Of a stretch of 64,000 bases of DNA, positions 33,394 through 43,181 are shown piece after piece. The translations under genes and the position numbers were made by a program. Source of the stretch: CAZHCA01 sp964530825 (GTDB lineage: Bacteria; Bacteroidota; Bacteroidia; Chitinophagales; Saprospiraceae). The stretch is taken from the NCBI GenBank assembly GCA_964530825.1, contig CAZHCA010000011.1, positions 62,001-126,000 of the forward strand, written 5' to 3'. A model generated the notes under the pieces. That model was not told the DNA's origin. It saw nothing but the letters and a program-made list of their open reading frames with translations, and ran no database searches. Every line of letters begins with the position of its first letter. Within the stretch, counting starts at the first letter, position 1.

Positions 33394-35820
33394 ATGGGAG
33401 GGATCAGGTTGGCCATTGGAGGGTTTTTACTGCTTTTGCCCTGGATTTTACCAGGCCAAATTCAGTCGGTTCGACCATTCGGAACGATATACGCACTGGT
33501 GGTCGGTATCTCTGAATATCAGGACCCCGATATTCCCAGCTTGCAATACGCTCACCGCGACGCCGAGGAAATGGCGGTGTTCCTGCGCACCGGCTCTGAC
33601 TGGACCGTGCCGGACGATCAGTTGGTCCTCCTGACGAATGCCGAAGCTACCCTGGGTAATTTTCTAAGTGAACTGGAACGCCTACGCGCTCAATGCCAAC
33701 CCAGGGATCGACTTCTGATTTACTTTTCCGGCCACGGCGACATTGAACGGGTGGAGCAAGAGCAATCGGAAGGGTATCTGCTATTTCACGATGCTTCTGC
33801 GAGGGCTTACGCCGTAAGTGGCGCCTGCAAAGTTTCTACTCTGAATACATTAATACAAAAATTAGTTTTGGAAGGGGAGGTGGAGGTCTTACTTATTTCC
33901 GATGCCTGCCGGTCTGGAAAACTGGCGGGTGGGAAATATCAAGGCCCCTCGGCTACTACTGCTGCACTGGCCCAGCTATTTCAAAATACCATAAAAATTC
34001 TCTCCTCCCAGCCCACGCAGTTCTCCCTGGAAGGTCCACAATGGGGTAGCGGCCGGGGCGTTTTCTCTTATTACCTGATAAAAGGACTAGCTGGTGAGGC
34101 CGACCGGGATAATAGCCGCTATGTTCAGTTATGGGAATTGGAAGACTATGTGCGGGATAGCGTCATGGCGGCTTCTAATTTCCAACAGATTCCCGACACG
34201 GATGGTGATAAGATAGTTAAGTTGGTTAAGGTTAAACAACCCACCGCTCAGAGAGCTACGGTTGGGCCAACTGTTCACCTACCCGATACGTTTATCCTGA
34301 ACAGCCGAAAACGATTTGCAGCCGCTATCGAACGCGGGCAACTGCTGTATCCGGCCGCGCAATCGGCTTATCAGATCTACCAGGATCTGAGAGCATATCC
34401 TGCTGCCAAGCCTTTTTTACCCCTCTTAAAAGTACGGCTGACCCAGGCCTTGCAAAACGAAGCACAAACCGCCCTAAATGATTATATCAAATCTCCGGAG
34501 CAGGAGCTGCGCAATCGTTGGACCAATAGTACAGTCTACCAATATTACCCGGATTACCTGACCAAGGCGGCGGAATTATTAGGACCGGATAATTCCTTTT
34601 ATACTGGCATACAATCACGGGCGGTGTATTTTAGAGGCGTTAATCTGCGGCTTCGCCTGGATAAGGCTTATGGCGAAAATTACGGTACCGAAGTCCGGCC
34701 GGCCGACCGGGATTCTGTGCAATTTCAGCGCTACGATAGCCTCCTGCAGGAGGCTATCGATCTGCAACAAGTTGCACTGGAGGGGGATCGCATCGGTCCT
34801 CACATCTACAACGAAATCGGTTTGCTGTATCTTCGCTTAGGGCGACCCAAACGGGCGCTGGAGGCCTTCGAAAAAGCTTACGAGCTATCGCCGCAATGGG
34901 GACTGGTGATTTCCAATCTCGCTACGGCTTATAAGCGCATGGACAATTTCCCGGAGGCAGAGCAACTCTACAAAGCTGCCATTGCTGCCGACCCGGACTT
35001 GGGAATGACTTATTTCAATCTGGGTGTACTTTATTCGGAAACCAACAGACCCCGGGAAGCCATCGAACAGTACCGGCGCAGCATTGCCATGGATCCGGAA
35101 TATCCCGAGTCTTATTACAACCTTAGCTATATACTGGTAGATGATCCCAGTCAGCTGGAAGCAGCCGAAGAGGCTATCCTCACCTACATTCAACTCAAGC
35201 CCGATGATCCTTATGGATACGGGTTTTTGGGCTACATCAGAGAAGCAGAAGGCGATATCGAAGGCGCTAAGATCGCTTACCTAAATGGAATAGTAACCCA
35301 CCCAACGACTTATTATAATTATTTCCACCTGGCCGATTTATATAAAGATTCTGAAGGGTCCTGGCCAGCTATCGCGTCACTTTTTCAGCAGTACATAGAA
35401 GAGGTACCCGATGACCCCCGGGGATACCACCAACTGGGTTATGCACTACAAAATCAGGAAAAGCTAGCCGAGGCCCGGCAAGCCTACCAAAGCGCTTTAG
35501 TAGTTGATCCAGCTTTTGAAAAAAGCCTATTTAACCTGGTCACAGTTTGTATCGAACAGCAGGACACCCGGTCAGCCTCAGACTATTTCAAACGGCTGAC
35601 TAGCCTATACAAAGATGATCTCAATAATTGTGACTTACTTTTCCTGGACATTGAGGTGCGCCTGGCGGACCAGCGAAGGGATGCTGCAATCCAGGCACTG
35701 AAAATATTCCTGCAAAACGGTTGTGAGAAGCCGGCCGACCGCATCCGGGAAGAGTTACCTGGGTTGGCCTCCCACCCAGATTTTGAGCTTCTGATTAATA
35801 CATACCGGGCCGACGATTAG
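33394..35820 (+). CDS. secreted caspase-fold (C14-like) protein with TPR repeats
   Basis: This protein of 808 residues has a hydrophobic signal (GGFLLLLPWILPGQ) and then a caspase-like domain. The catalytic pair is H114 (YFSGHGD) and C172 (LISDACRSG), with the typical opening YALVVGISEYQDPDIPSLQYA. From about residue 430 on there are many TPRs (for example IYNEIGLLYLRLGRPKRALEAF and TYFNLGVLYSETNRPREAIEQY). It may act as a periplasmic protease with a scaffold. Its stop overlaps the stop of the convergent WD40-caspase gene by 4 bp. Another ATG at 33373 is possible. Confidence 0.85.
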   Translation: MGGIRLAIGGFLLLLPWILPGQIQSVRPFGTIYALVVGISEYQDPDIPSLQYAHRDAEEMAVFLRTGSDWTVPDDQLVLLTNAEATLGNFLSELERLRAQCQPRDRLLIYFSGHGDIERVEQEQSEGYLLFHDASARAYAVSGACKVSTLNTLIQKLVLEGEVEVLLISDACRSGKLAGGKYQGPSATTAALAQLFQNTIKILSSQPTQFSLEGPQWGSGRGVFSYYLIKGLAGEADRDNSRYVQLWELEDYVRDSVMAASNFQQIPDTDGDKIVKLVKVKQPTAQRATVGPTVHLPDTFILNSRKRFAAAIERGQLLYPAAQSAYQIYQDLRAYPAAKPFLPLLKVRLTQALQNEAQTALNDYIKSPEQELRNRWTNSTVYQYYPDYLTKAAELLGPDNSFYTGIQSRAVYFRGVNLRLRLDKAYGENYGTEVRPADRDSVQFQRYDSLLQEAIDLQQVALEGDRIGPHIYNEIGLLYLRLGRPKRALEAFEKAYELSPQWGLVISNLATAYKRMDNFPEAEQLYKAAIAADPDLGMTYFNLGVLYSETNRPREAIEQYRRSIAMDPEYPESYYNLSYILVDDPSQLEAAEEAILTYIQLKPDDPYGYGFLGYIREAEGDIEGAKIAYLNGIVTHPTTYYNYFHLADLYKDSEGSWPAIASLFQQYIEEVPDDPRGYHQLGYALQNQEKLAEARQAYQSALVVDPAFEKSLFNLVTVCIEQQDTRSASDYFKRLTSLYKDDLNNCDLLFLDIEVRLADQRRDAAIQALKIFLQNGCEKPADRIREELPGLASHPDFELLINTYRADD

Positions 35821-38800
35821 GAGTCATCACCATGCATGAGGTTGAGTTGAAGTTCCTGAATGATTTGCTTACTCATCTGCTTGGCATTCGTATCGCCGGA
35901 GATCCCCTCCATCCGGTGTATTATTGTATTTTCCCGGATTAGGTTTAATCGCAAAATATTAATGACTCCTGCGTCGTCGGTTTCGTAAATACCTCTAACT
36001 CGATAGCCGCCTGGATAGGTGGTGCTGCCAGGCGTGTACTTAAAGCTGCCTTTGATTTGGCGCATTAAATTATCGAGCTGCGATTCCAACTTCTCAGGGT
36101 CAAGTCCGTCCATATTTTGCATGCGCACTTCGTAGATGACAGGTACCTGATCGCTGAGGGGTATATCGGCCTCGGGGGTAAACCAGCCAATGGGAAAACT
36201 GGAGCCCCCACGCATCATTGGGGTTTGTACTTTTTGGATTTGCCTGGCTAGATCCGGTACGGTGCGCTTAGCATGCTCGAAAAGCTCCATGACCTTTACT
36301 TCCAAGCTATCGGAAACCGAGGGATTTTTTTCCAGTGCGTCGCCCCGCATGCCGCTCAACAAAGCGTAAGTAAGTAAGCCCTGATTGAATGCCCCGCTTT
36401 CAAAACTGTCTTTGTCGGCAGCACTCCCCGAGAGGATATAGATCCCGGTACGGTCTTTCATCGTTTCAAAGGTACGGAACTGGCTGGAATTTAAGCTTTT
36501 GGCATTGGCTAAAAGGCGCTCTACAGCCCCGCCGGAATTACAGGCATCGATAATTACTACTTTCTTATTCGCACTAATGGCATTAAGCCAGGTAGTGAGC
36601 GTGTCGGTGGAAAGGGTCTGCTGGTTTCGCGTGGCCGGGTTCGAGGAGTTGGCTTCTTGGTATTGCGGCAGCAGGTAATAGAAGCGGGCATCCTCGCCAT
36701 TACCACGGGTGATACCATGGCCAGAAAGAAAAACCAGGAGTACGTCTTCTGTTTTGGCTTGCCGGGCAATGCGTTGAAAAGCTTTCTGGATATTGTCCCG
36801 GTTCGTTGGTTTGTAGGTGATGTAGGCCGGGAGGCCGATAGCAGCGGCTTCTTGGGTGGCAAAGCAAATGGCTTCCAGGCTATCGGCAGGAAACAAGGGT
36901 TTTCCCACAGAGTAAAAGGCGCGAACCATAGCAGCTGCGTCGTGATCCGGGTACTGAAGGTCGGTAATGTTTTCGTCTTGGTAATTGGAGGTACCGATAG
37001 CTAAAATGTACAGTTTAGGAGGGACCAGGACTTCTGGATCGACTGGGGTTTGGCTCGTACCGTCTCCTTTTGATAACGCCCGGTAGCGGTCGTAGAGTAG
37101 CTCGACGGGTTGGCTTTTCAGCCAGTTTTCATAATCGTAAGCAATGATTCGTACGCGATTCGTACTATCGGGATGTGCCCATAGGTCTTTGTTATAGAGG
37201 GCTAAGTCTACGGTCACACGCTGATTGCGTTCCGGATTTGCATCGGGAATGATTTCTTTTCCATTCAGGAAAATGCTCAGTCGCCCCATTCGGCCGGCGC
37301 GTTCCTCCAGTTTGACCCTGAGCTTGTCGCCGTTGATTGTGGCCTCGACCTTGGGTGCCAGTAAGATCTCGTTGGTATAGCCGATGGTACCAGGCGTTAG
37401 GTCATCCAGATTGTCAGTCAGCAGCTTGGCAATCAGGCCGTGTTCGTAGTAGCGATTTTTGAGTTGATCCAGCGCAACCGGGACAAGATTACCATCCTCT
37501 TCTACCAGAAAATACAATAATTCCATGGCGGCAGGGGAGGCATCAAATTGCCCCGACGGGCAAACGGCAACCCAATCGGTATCACCCAATCCAATGATGC
37601 TAAAGAGCTCTTTTCCAGACTTTACGTCCCAGACGATTACCCGGTTATCGTCACCTGCAGTAACCAAGAATTTACCATCAGCAGAAAAGTCTACATACCG
37701 AACCTCACCGGTGTGCTTGGTCAATCGCTCGATAATCCTACCGTTTTCCAGCGCTCGAAGCTGCACGTCGCCCCGGGAATCTCCCATTGCTAAGAGGCGA
37801 CCATCGGGAGAAAAAGTAACACTGCTTAGATAACCGGCAAAGGTATCAATGGGGGTACCGTTTTCCAGGTCAATGATTAGGGCCCCCAAATTAGGCGCTG
37901 CCGCAGCAACTAGGTTTTTTTGAGGATGAGCAGAAAGATTGGAAATCCCTACCGGAAAATCGGAGAGTTTATGGAGTAATTGTCCGTCAGCAGTACGCCA
38001 CACCATGAGAGATTCCGAGCTACCGGTAACCACGTAGCTCCCATCCCAGGAAAAAACACCCGCATCAATCTTGTTGCGGTGGCCATCGAGTGTGATAGGC
38101 GAACTGTCGCTGTCCGTCTTTCGGATAACAGCAAGCGGACCCACACTTTTTTCGCTACCCGATAAAATGATGCTTCCCTTACGTTCCATAGCCAGCACAG
38201 AGATAGAAGCGCGCTGGGCATCGGGAATCAGGCGTTGAACCTGCCCACTTGGGTACTTCCGGAATTCAATATTGTTGTTCCGGCTAGATAGTACCAGGTT
38301 TTTTGTAGGATGAAAGATGGCTTGGTGGACCGATTTAGTCGAATCTGCGAAAGGTTCCAACAATTCCCCTCTTTGTAGATTCCAGATCCGGATAGATCCT
38401 TTATTGAAATCTTCCCAGGGATCGGTACTTATCATTAGGTATTTACCGTTAGGAGAAAATTGGACAGCGGAAAACTTGTTATCAGTAACCCCTTCGAAGG
38501 TTTTGAGCCGGCGGTCCGTATCATTGAGATCAAGTTGAATGATTATCCCTTTTTTTCCAAAAAACTGAGAACCCCCACTGGCTAAAAATAGGGAGGAGCC
38601 GTCTGGCGCAAATGCGGCTGCGGCAACTGGCAAGCCTGCGAAGGGCTTGATGGTATCAATACAAGCTCCGGTATTGAGGTCCCATAATCTAGCAGTGCCG
38701 TCTTTACTCCCTGTCACAGCGATTACGGCATTAGGCGCAAAGGCTACACTGGTAATTTCCCCTTTGTGACCATGCAGTTCCAGGTGGATATTCCCTCCTT

Positions 38801-39494
38801 TTCGGTCCCAGATTTTGGCTGTTTTATCTACGCTGCCAGTAAGGACCCATTTTTCATTTAGCGAAATAGCAATACCCGTAATGCCCTGCTGGTGGCCACC
38901 CTCAAAGAGGGTTACCAGTTGACCATTTTCGGCATTCCACAATCGTGCTTCTCCTTGATTATCCCCACTTGCAATTAATTTGTTATTTTCACTTACCGCA
39001 ATTGCTACTACTTTGCCACGATGTCTATCCTCAAATGAGAAGGCGGGTGTATCCGGTTTTTGCAAATCATATTTGTAAACCTGAGCGCCAGCAGTACCAT
39101 GAAAAAGGTAGCGACCGTCCCTTGAAAAACATACGCTAGTGGCACTATTTATAGCACCGCTTGTCAATTGGCGTTGGCTTCGGTCAGAGATTTGGTGTAC
39201 GATCACTTTCCCGTCTTGTTCCACAACTGCCAGGCTAGAATTTTTTGGCGACCAGGCCATATCCTGGATCGCAAAATTATCGTTACTTGAAAAATCTCGT
39301 AACAAACGGCCGGAGGCGACCTCCCAAAGCTTAACTTTTTTATCATAACCGGCTGAAATTAAGTATCGGCCATCCTGTGAGACACTAAGGTGCGTAATGG
39401 GTTTAAAGTGGCCTGCCGGTACGACGAGTTCTGCGTTTTGTCCGTGTACTATGGCAGTTAAGAAGAGCAACCCTAAGGTAAGCAGTAATCGCAT
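35817..39494 (-). CDS. secreted WD40-repeat protein with a C-terminal caspase-fold domain
   Basis: This 1225-residue protein starts with a signal peptide (LTLGLLFLTAIVHGQ). A long run of WD40 repeats (about 25-640) shows blocks such as HLSVSQDGRYLISAGYDKKVKLW and GHKGEITSVAFAPN. After a linker there is a caspase-like domain, with H926 in FLSGHGI and C985 in IDACNSGG, and then a short tail. WD40 proteins usually bind partners, so the protease could be targeted by it. It ends the five-gene minus-strand operon headed by the CHASE2 gene. The two caspase domains in this cluster share the same spacing (58-59 residues) between His and Cys. Confidence 0.88.
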   Translation of the reverse strand: MRLLLTLGLLFLTAIVHGQNAELVVPAGHFKPITHLSVSQDGRYLISAGYDKKVKLWEVASGRLLRDFSSNDNFAIQDMAWSPKNSSLAVVEQDGKVIVHQISDRSQRQLTSGAINSATSVCFSRDGRYLFHGTAGAQVYKYDLQKPDTPAFSFEDRHRGKVVAIAVSENNKLIASGDNQGEARLWNAENGQLVTLFEGGHQQGITGIAISLNEKWVLTGSVDKTAKIWDRKGGNIHLELHGHKGEITSVAFAPNAVIAVTGSKDGTARLWDLNTGACIDTIKPFAGLPVAAAAFAPDGSSLFLASGGSQFFGKKGIIIQLDLNDTDRRLKTFEGVTDNKFSAVQFSPNGKYLMISTDPWEDFNKGSIRIWNLQRGELLEPFADSTKSVHQAIFHPTKNLVLSSRNNNIEFRKYPSGQVQRLIPDAQRASISVLAMERKGSIILSGSEKSVGPLAVIRKTDSDSSPITLDGHRNKIDAGVFSWDGSYVVTGSSESLMVWRTADGQLLHKLSDFPVGISNLSAHPQKNLVAAAAPNLGALIIDLENGTPIDTFAGYLSSVTFSPDGRLLAMGDSRGDVQLRALENGRIIERLTKHTGEVRYVDFSADGKFLVTAGDDNRVIVWDVKSGKELFSIIGLGDTDWVAVCPSGQFDASPAAMELLYFLVEEDGNLVPVALDQLKNRYYEHGLIAKLLTDNLDDLTPGTIGYTNEILLAPKVEATINGDKLRVKLEERAGRMGRLSIFLNGKEIIPDANPERNQRVTVDLALYNKDLWAHPDSTNRVRIIAYDYENWLKSQPVELLYDRYRALSKGDGTSQTPVDPEVLVPPKLYILAIGTSNYQDENITDLQYPDHDAAAMVRAFYSVGKPLFPADSLEAICFATQEAAAIGLPAYITYKPTNRDNIQKAFQRIARQAKTEDVLLVFLSGHGITRGNGEDARFYYLLPQYQEANSSNPATRNQQTLSTDTLTTWLNAISANKKVVIIDACNSGGAVERLLANAKSLNSSQFRTFETMKDRTGIYILSGSAADKDSFESGAFNQGLLTYALLSGMRGDALEKNPSVSDSLEVKVMELFEHAKRTVPDLARQIQKVQTPMMRGGSSFPIGWFTPEADIPLSDQVPVIYEVRMQNMDGLDPEKLESQLDNLMRQIKGSFKYTPGSTTYPGGYRVRGIYETDDAGVINILRLNLIRENTIIHRMEGISGDTNAKQMSKQIIQELQLNLMHGDDS

Positions 39495-39553
39495 AGACGT
39501 TGTTTTGAGTAACGCCGGCCCCGGAGAGCCAGCGTTACCATTTGGTATTCGAT

Positions 39554-40519
39554 CTATTTCGGGGTGGGAAGGATGTCGAAATAATAAAGAAATGCTTCGT
39601 ACATATCCTGGGCGAGTGGATTGCGCTTATCGTTGCGTTTTGCCTCTTCGTAGCGCTCCCCAGCTGCTGTCCAGTATTCTTTGTATTCCAGATACACCCC
39701 TTCGAGCATTTGCCGTGTAGACGCGTTGGCCGATTGATACATCGGGTCGCTTTCTAGCTGGTCTAACCATTCTGTACGTTGCTTACCGGGTACGCACTCA
39801 AAGGTAACCTTGCTGCTCATCCGTTCCTCATTATCGATATCGAAGACTTGCCAGCTGTATTTGGTATCGGCCTGGAAGGCGTACTCACTCGGATTCACCG
39901 TCAGGCTTTCTCCCTTGACCGTTCGATTCAGGAGGACGGCTTCGGTCTGGTCGCGCAATTCAAATCTGTAGGTTCCTCTTTTAACCTCGGGGTCGGTCCA
40001 ACGGAAGGTAAGCGGACCCGGCGTAACCTTACCCCCAGTAGGCTGCACCCGTACGATTGGGAAATTTTTATTGCCATGGCCAGAGGAGGTCTTTTTCATC
40101 GGGGGCTTCTCATCGACTTCATCAGATTTGGGCTTGGTGGCAAAGCCCGATCGCACTAATTCTACCGAGGTAAAAAACGGGTCGTTTGCTCTTTCTAGTT
40201 GATCGCTGAAGATGGAAGCCGCAGCACTTTCCCGAAAGGCGCTACCATCGTCGAGTAAGTCTGCTACGGTAATCTGGCCACTTGCGTCAAAAGTGGCAAA
40301 TACGTCATTGGCGACAATGCCAATTGAACTATTCCGCTTGAATTGAAGCCGTCCTTCGGGTTCGATAATCGAACCGGCGCGTAGGCGCTGAAAAGGGTAT
40401 CCGTCGGCGGCCGAATATTTCACCTTGCCGTCGGCCATATAAACAAACAAATCCGGGGTTTGGGCATAGAACATAGAAGTCCAGCCCAATACAAACCATA
40501 AAAGCAGTAGTGATCGCAT
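39554..40519 (-). CDS. secreted two-part protein, unknown (related in layout to the protein at 42215)
   Basis: This 321-residue protein has a signal peptide (ending MFYAQ). The first ~100 residues are beta-rich (FQRLRAGSIIEPEGRLQFKR) and resemble FecR/SLAP-like ligand domains. A spacer with a run of Lys/Ser follows (near 140), then an FN3-like block (GPLTFRWTDPEVKRGTYRFEL, KYSWQVFDIDN). The C-terminal part is helical. The whole layout parallels the protein at 42215 and also cyanobacterial DUF928-type proteins that occur beside CHASE2 genes. That resemblance is my inference. It lies between the metallopeptidase-like gene at 40559 and the WD40-caspase, and is probably co-transcribed. Confidence 0.62.
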   Translation of the reverse strand: MRSLLLLWFVLGWTSMFYAQTPDLFVYMADGKVKYSAADGYPFQRLRAGSIIEPEGRLQFKRNSSIGIVANDVFATFDASGQITVADLLDDGSAFRESAAASIFSDQLERANDPFFTSVELVRSGFATKPKSDEVDEKPPMKKTSSGHGNKNFPIVRVQPTGGKVTPGPLTFRWTDPEVKRGTYRFELRDQTEAVLLNRTVKGESLTVNPSEYAFQADTKYSWQVFDIDNEERMSSKVTFECVPGKQRTEWLDQLESDPMYQSANASTRQMLEGVYLEYKEYWTAAGERYEEAKRNDKRNPLAQDMYEAFLYYFDILPTPK

Positions 40520-40558
40520 ACGGTTAGTTTTAGGTTATAATGGTTAATTATTGCAAGT

Positions 40559-42202
40559 TTATTCCGTATTGGCAGTGTCATATTCCTTGCGGAAAATCAT
40601 CCACTGCTGGAGTTCGAGCCGATTGTTAAACTGAAAAATCAGATGCAGGCTATCATACCGCCAAACTTGGCCGTCTGGGAGCTGTAGGATTTCATCGGGC
40701 GTCCCGTATGCCTTGCGTACTGTTGAGGCGTGGTCGTCCAGTTGGACACCTTTAAGGGTTGTACCCCGGTAGTGGGGCAAGGTTCGTTGCAGGTATACAT
40801 ACTGGGCGCCATCGCGTGCGTAGTGCAGTAAGATCTCTGAGTTATCGAGTACTTTTTTGCCGCAGAAAACCTGAGGGGCGACCGTGGTCGTACTCATGCC
40901 GATTGGGTTTTCCAAAAAGTCCCCGGCAAAGAGCCCATCGATGGTTTCCGGAGCCGAAGGGTGAGCGGGGCGGTAACGCAGCGGTGGTGGGGCCGCTTGC
41001 TGCAAGGCATCCAGATTTCGCTGCGCCAGCCCAGGACTGTCGCGCAGGGCTTGTCCAAAAAAAACGGTAGCCGTGGTGGAGTCGCCCTGGAGGCCATAGA
41101 TAATCCCTTGCACAATGCGGGCGTCGGCTGCTGCTTTCGGGGTGCGGCTGCGCTGCTCAGCCCGTTCGGCATAAAAGGCGGCATCGGTCCATTTATTTTG
41201 GATCGCATAGACCAAAGCCAGGTTCATTTGAGGAGTAGGATTGTCGGGTGCCAATTGCATCGCACTGATCAGGTTGCGTTCTGCTTTTCGCAACCATTCG
41301 GCCCGGCGGGCTTCCGCTCTCTCCGGCAAACGAATGGCGATCTGCTGCAGTCTGCTTTCCAAGTTTAATTCAAAGGGGAAAACAAAAGGTAACTCGCTGG
41401 CAGAATACAGTGAAAGGGCGGCGCGTGCAGCGTTTACGCCGGCATTATTGAAGATCTCATAACTTTGGAAATCAAAAAGGATGCGGTCGAAGTATTGCTG
41501 GGCTAATTCGTAAGCCTCGAGCATGGTCAATCCATTGGCCATCTCAAAGACGTTGTGCATCTCAGCCAGCCGCTGGGCGGTTTCTCTCTGCAGCCTTTGG
41601 CGCTCAGCCAGATCGGGGTAGCCCTTCAGGTCAATGGGGTAGTCATATTGAGCATAGGCGACAGCCAGAAAGTTTTCGGCAACTCCGTAGGGGTTGTAAC
41701 CTGCAGAAAGGGCCAGGATACCACCCAGGTAATCGGCTTCTGTCTCTAGCTGAATACTTTCCATCCGTTCCCTGGCCGAGCTGGTCGAATGGTCGTTGCG
41801 CTGAGCAACAAAGTGTCGATTCCAGTCGTGCTTTTCGTAATAATGCACCAGCTCATGGGCCAATAAAATAGCTATCGCATTCGTAGAGTCAGGCCCAAAT
41901 TTCCGGCACAGGTCGTAGGCTTTTTCTTCTAGGCCTACCTCCCGACGTCCGGGGTGCATCCAGGCGATGTACTGCTCGCCCTTATTCATGACAAACTGCG
42001 GCGGCGGTGTGCGAAAATCGCCGCGAGCATCGACCAACTGATCGAATACGGCTTTAGCGATGTCATATTTGGGGCCATCGACCGGGGGCGGCGCAAAGGG
42101 TCCCGCGGTTTCCCGATAAGGTAGATAAGCGAAAAGAGAATCCTGGGCAGCCAGGCTTACCGAAATGATATTTAAAAGCAACAGAAAAAATAGTACTCTC
42201 AT
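40559..42202 (-). CDS. secreted HExxH metallopeptidase-like protein with TPR repeats (paralogue)
   Basis: This 547-residue protein has a signal peptide (1-19) and the zinc motif H116-E117-L-V-H120, with the third ligand around E153/D157 (ETEADYLGG). Helical repeats follow (LMEAY..., LISAMQLAPDNPTPQMNLALV), and the C-terminus is beta-rich (VFCGKKVLDNSEILLHY, then VWRYDSLHLIFQFN). It is clearly a paralogue of the protein at 31665. It is the third gene of the CHASE2-led operon, only 12 bp from its upstream neighbour at 42215. No prosegment or membrane helix is seen. Substrates unknown. Confidence 0.82.
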   Translation of the reverse strand: MRVLFFLLLLNIISVSLAAQDSLFAYLPYRETAGPFAPPPVDGPKYDIAKAVFDQLVDARGDFRTPPPQFVMNKGEQYIAWMHPGRREVGLEEKAYDLCRKFGPDSTNAIAILLAHELVHYYEKHDWNRHFVAQRNDHSTSSARERMESIQLETEADYLGGILALSAGYNPYGVAENFLAVAYAQYDYPIDLKGYPDLAERQRLQRETAQRLAEMHNVFEMANGLTMLEAYELAQQYFDRILFDFQSYEIFNNAGVNAARAALSLYSASELPFVFPFELNLESRLQQIAIRLPERAEARRAEWLRKAERNLISAMQLAPDNPTPQMNLALVYAIQNKWTDAAFYAERAEQRSRTPKAAADARIVQGIIYGLQGDSTTATVFFGQALRDSPGLAQRNLDALQQAAPPPLRYRPAHPSAPETIDGLFAGDFLENPIGMSTTTVAPQVFCGKKVLDNSEILLHYARDGAQYVYLQRTLPHYRGTTLKGVQLDDHASTVRKAYGTPDEILQLPDGQVWRYDSLHLIFQFNNRLELQQWMIFRKEYDTANTE

Positions 42203-42214
42203 GTTCTTTGGTTT

Positions 42215-43177
42215 TTAGGAGCGTATATGCTCTTTGGCTGCTTCGAGATCATTCATACGCACCAGGAATGCTGCAAAGAGCCGTTGGTAGATTTGATGAT
42301 CAGGGGCTTCTTCGATCTTTTCGAGGTATAGGGTATAGGCGGGATTGAAGAAACCTTCTTCCTCCAGGCGCTGTAGCAAATAAAGCGGTTGTTCTTCCGG
42401 CGTCAGCTGCTGGTAAAGCCTGCTTTCCCGGACAGATTGGAAAAACCCGTCGACTTCTTCAGGAGCATACCGGAATAAGTAATTTGGGGTGGTCAGCTGT
42501 TCGGCATCGGTACCCTGAGTGGTTACGGACCATTTATAGACGGCACCAGGCTCGAGGCCAAGAGCCTCTAAGTTTACTGTAGCGTAGGTTTTCCACACCT
42601 TCTTCTCGTAGACCAAGGTTTGATTTTCGCGTTTTTCGATCCGGAGGTAGTAAGGAGTTATCGCGGTCCCGGGGGTCCAGGTCATGGTCATGGCCGATTC
42701 TGCTACCGTGCCTTGCAAATACTGCGGAGCGATGAGTGCGTATTCTTTATCGCCGAAGCCTCTGATACCCGCGGTGGTGTTGGCCAGCACTTCTTTGTAG
42801 TAATTTTCCAAATCTTGTTTGCTTCGGCTCTGCCGTACTGAATTGCTCAGGAAATTCCAAAAGCGGTTCAGAAAGGTAGATTCGGGTTGCAATTTGATGT
42901 CATGTGCGATGTCGGTCAGATCATAGGTCTTAGGACCTTCGAGTTTGGTTTTTCTTCCCTCGTAAATCAAAGTGATGTAAGCGTCGGCGTTTACCACCAG
43001 CTTTCCGTAGGCGGGTAAGGTTTTACCGGCGAAAAGCAGCTCCGCTTTATCATTTAGGCGGTAGTTCACTCCTTGATTCGTATTGATGTATAACACGGTA
43101 AAGGGCTCCTCTTGCGCCAGCAGGGTAGTACCCAAGCAGAGGAAAAAAAATAAGTTGAGATAGTGTTTAGTGTTCAT
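42215..43177 (-). CDS. secreted FecR-like/FN3-like protein, unknown function
   Basis: This protein of 320 residues begins with a signal peptide (LNLFFFLCLGTTLLAQ). Residues ~28-80 have a FecR-like pattern (GKTLPAYGKLVVNADAYITL, then RKTKLEGPKTYDL). A helical linker follows, then FN3-like strands (MTMTWTPGTAITPYYLRIEK, AVYKWSVTTQG) and a helical C-terminus. It shares this architecture with the protein at 39554. FecR-like modules in the periplasm often bind ligands or membrane partners; no sigma factor is present. It follows the CHASE2 gene. I start at 43177 because the upstream ATG at 43189 would overlap that gene. Confidence 0.6.
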   Translation of the reverse strand: MNTKHYLNLFFFLCLGTTLLAQEEPFTVLYINTNQGVNYRLNDKAELLFAGKTLPAYGKLVVNADAYITLIYEGRKTKLEGPKTYDLTDIAHDIKLQPESTFLNRFWNFLSNSVRQSRSKQDLENYYKEVLANTTAGIRGFGDKEYALIAPQYLQGTVAESAMTMTWTPGTAITPYYLRIEKRENQTLVYEKKVWKTYATVNLEALGLEPGAVYKWSVTTQGTDAEQLTTPNYLFRYAPEEVDGFFQSVRESRLYQQLTPEEQPLYLLQRLEEEGFFNPAYTLYLEKIEEAPDHQIYQRLFAAFLVRMNDLEAAKEHIRS

Positions 43178-43181
43178 GGTT

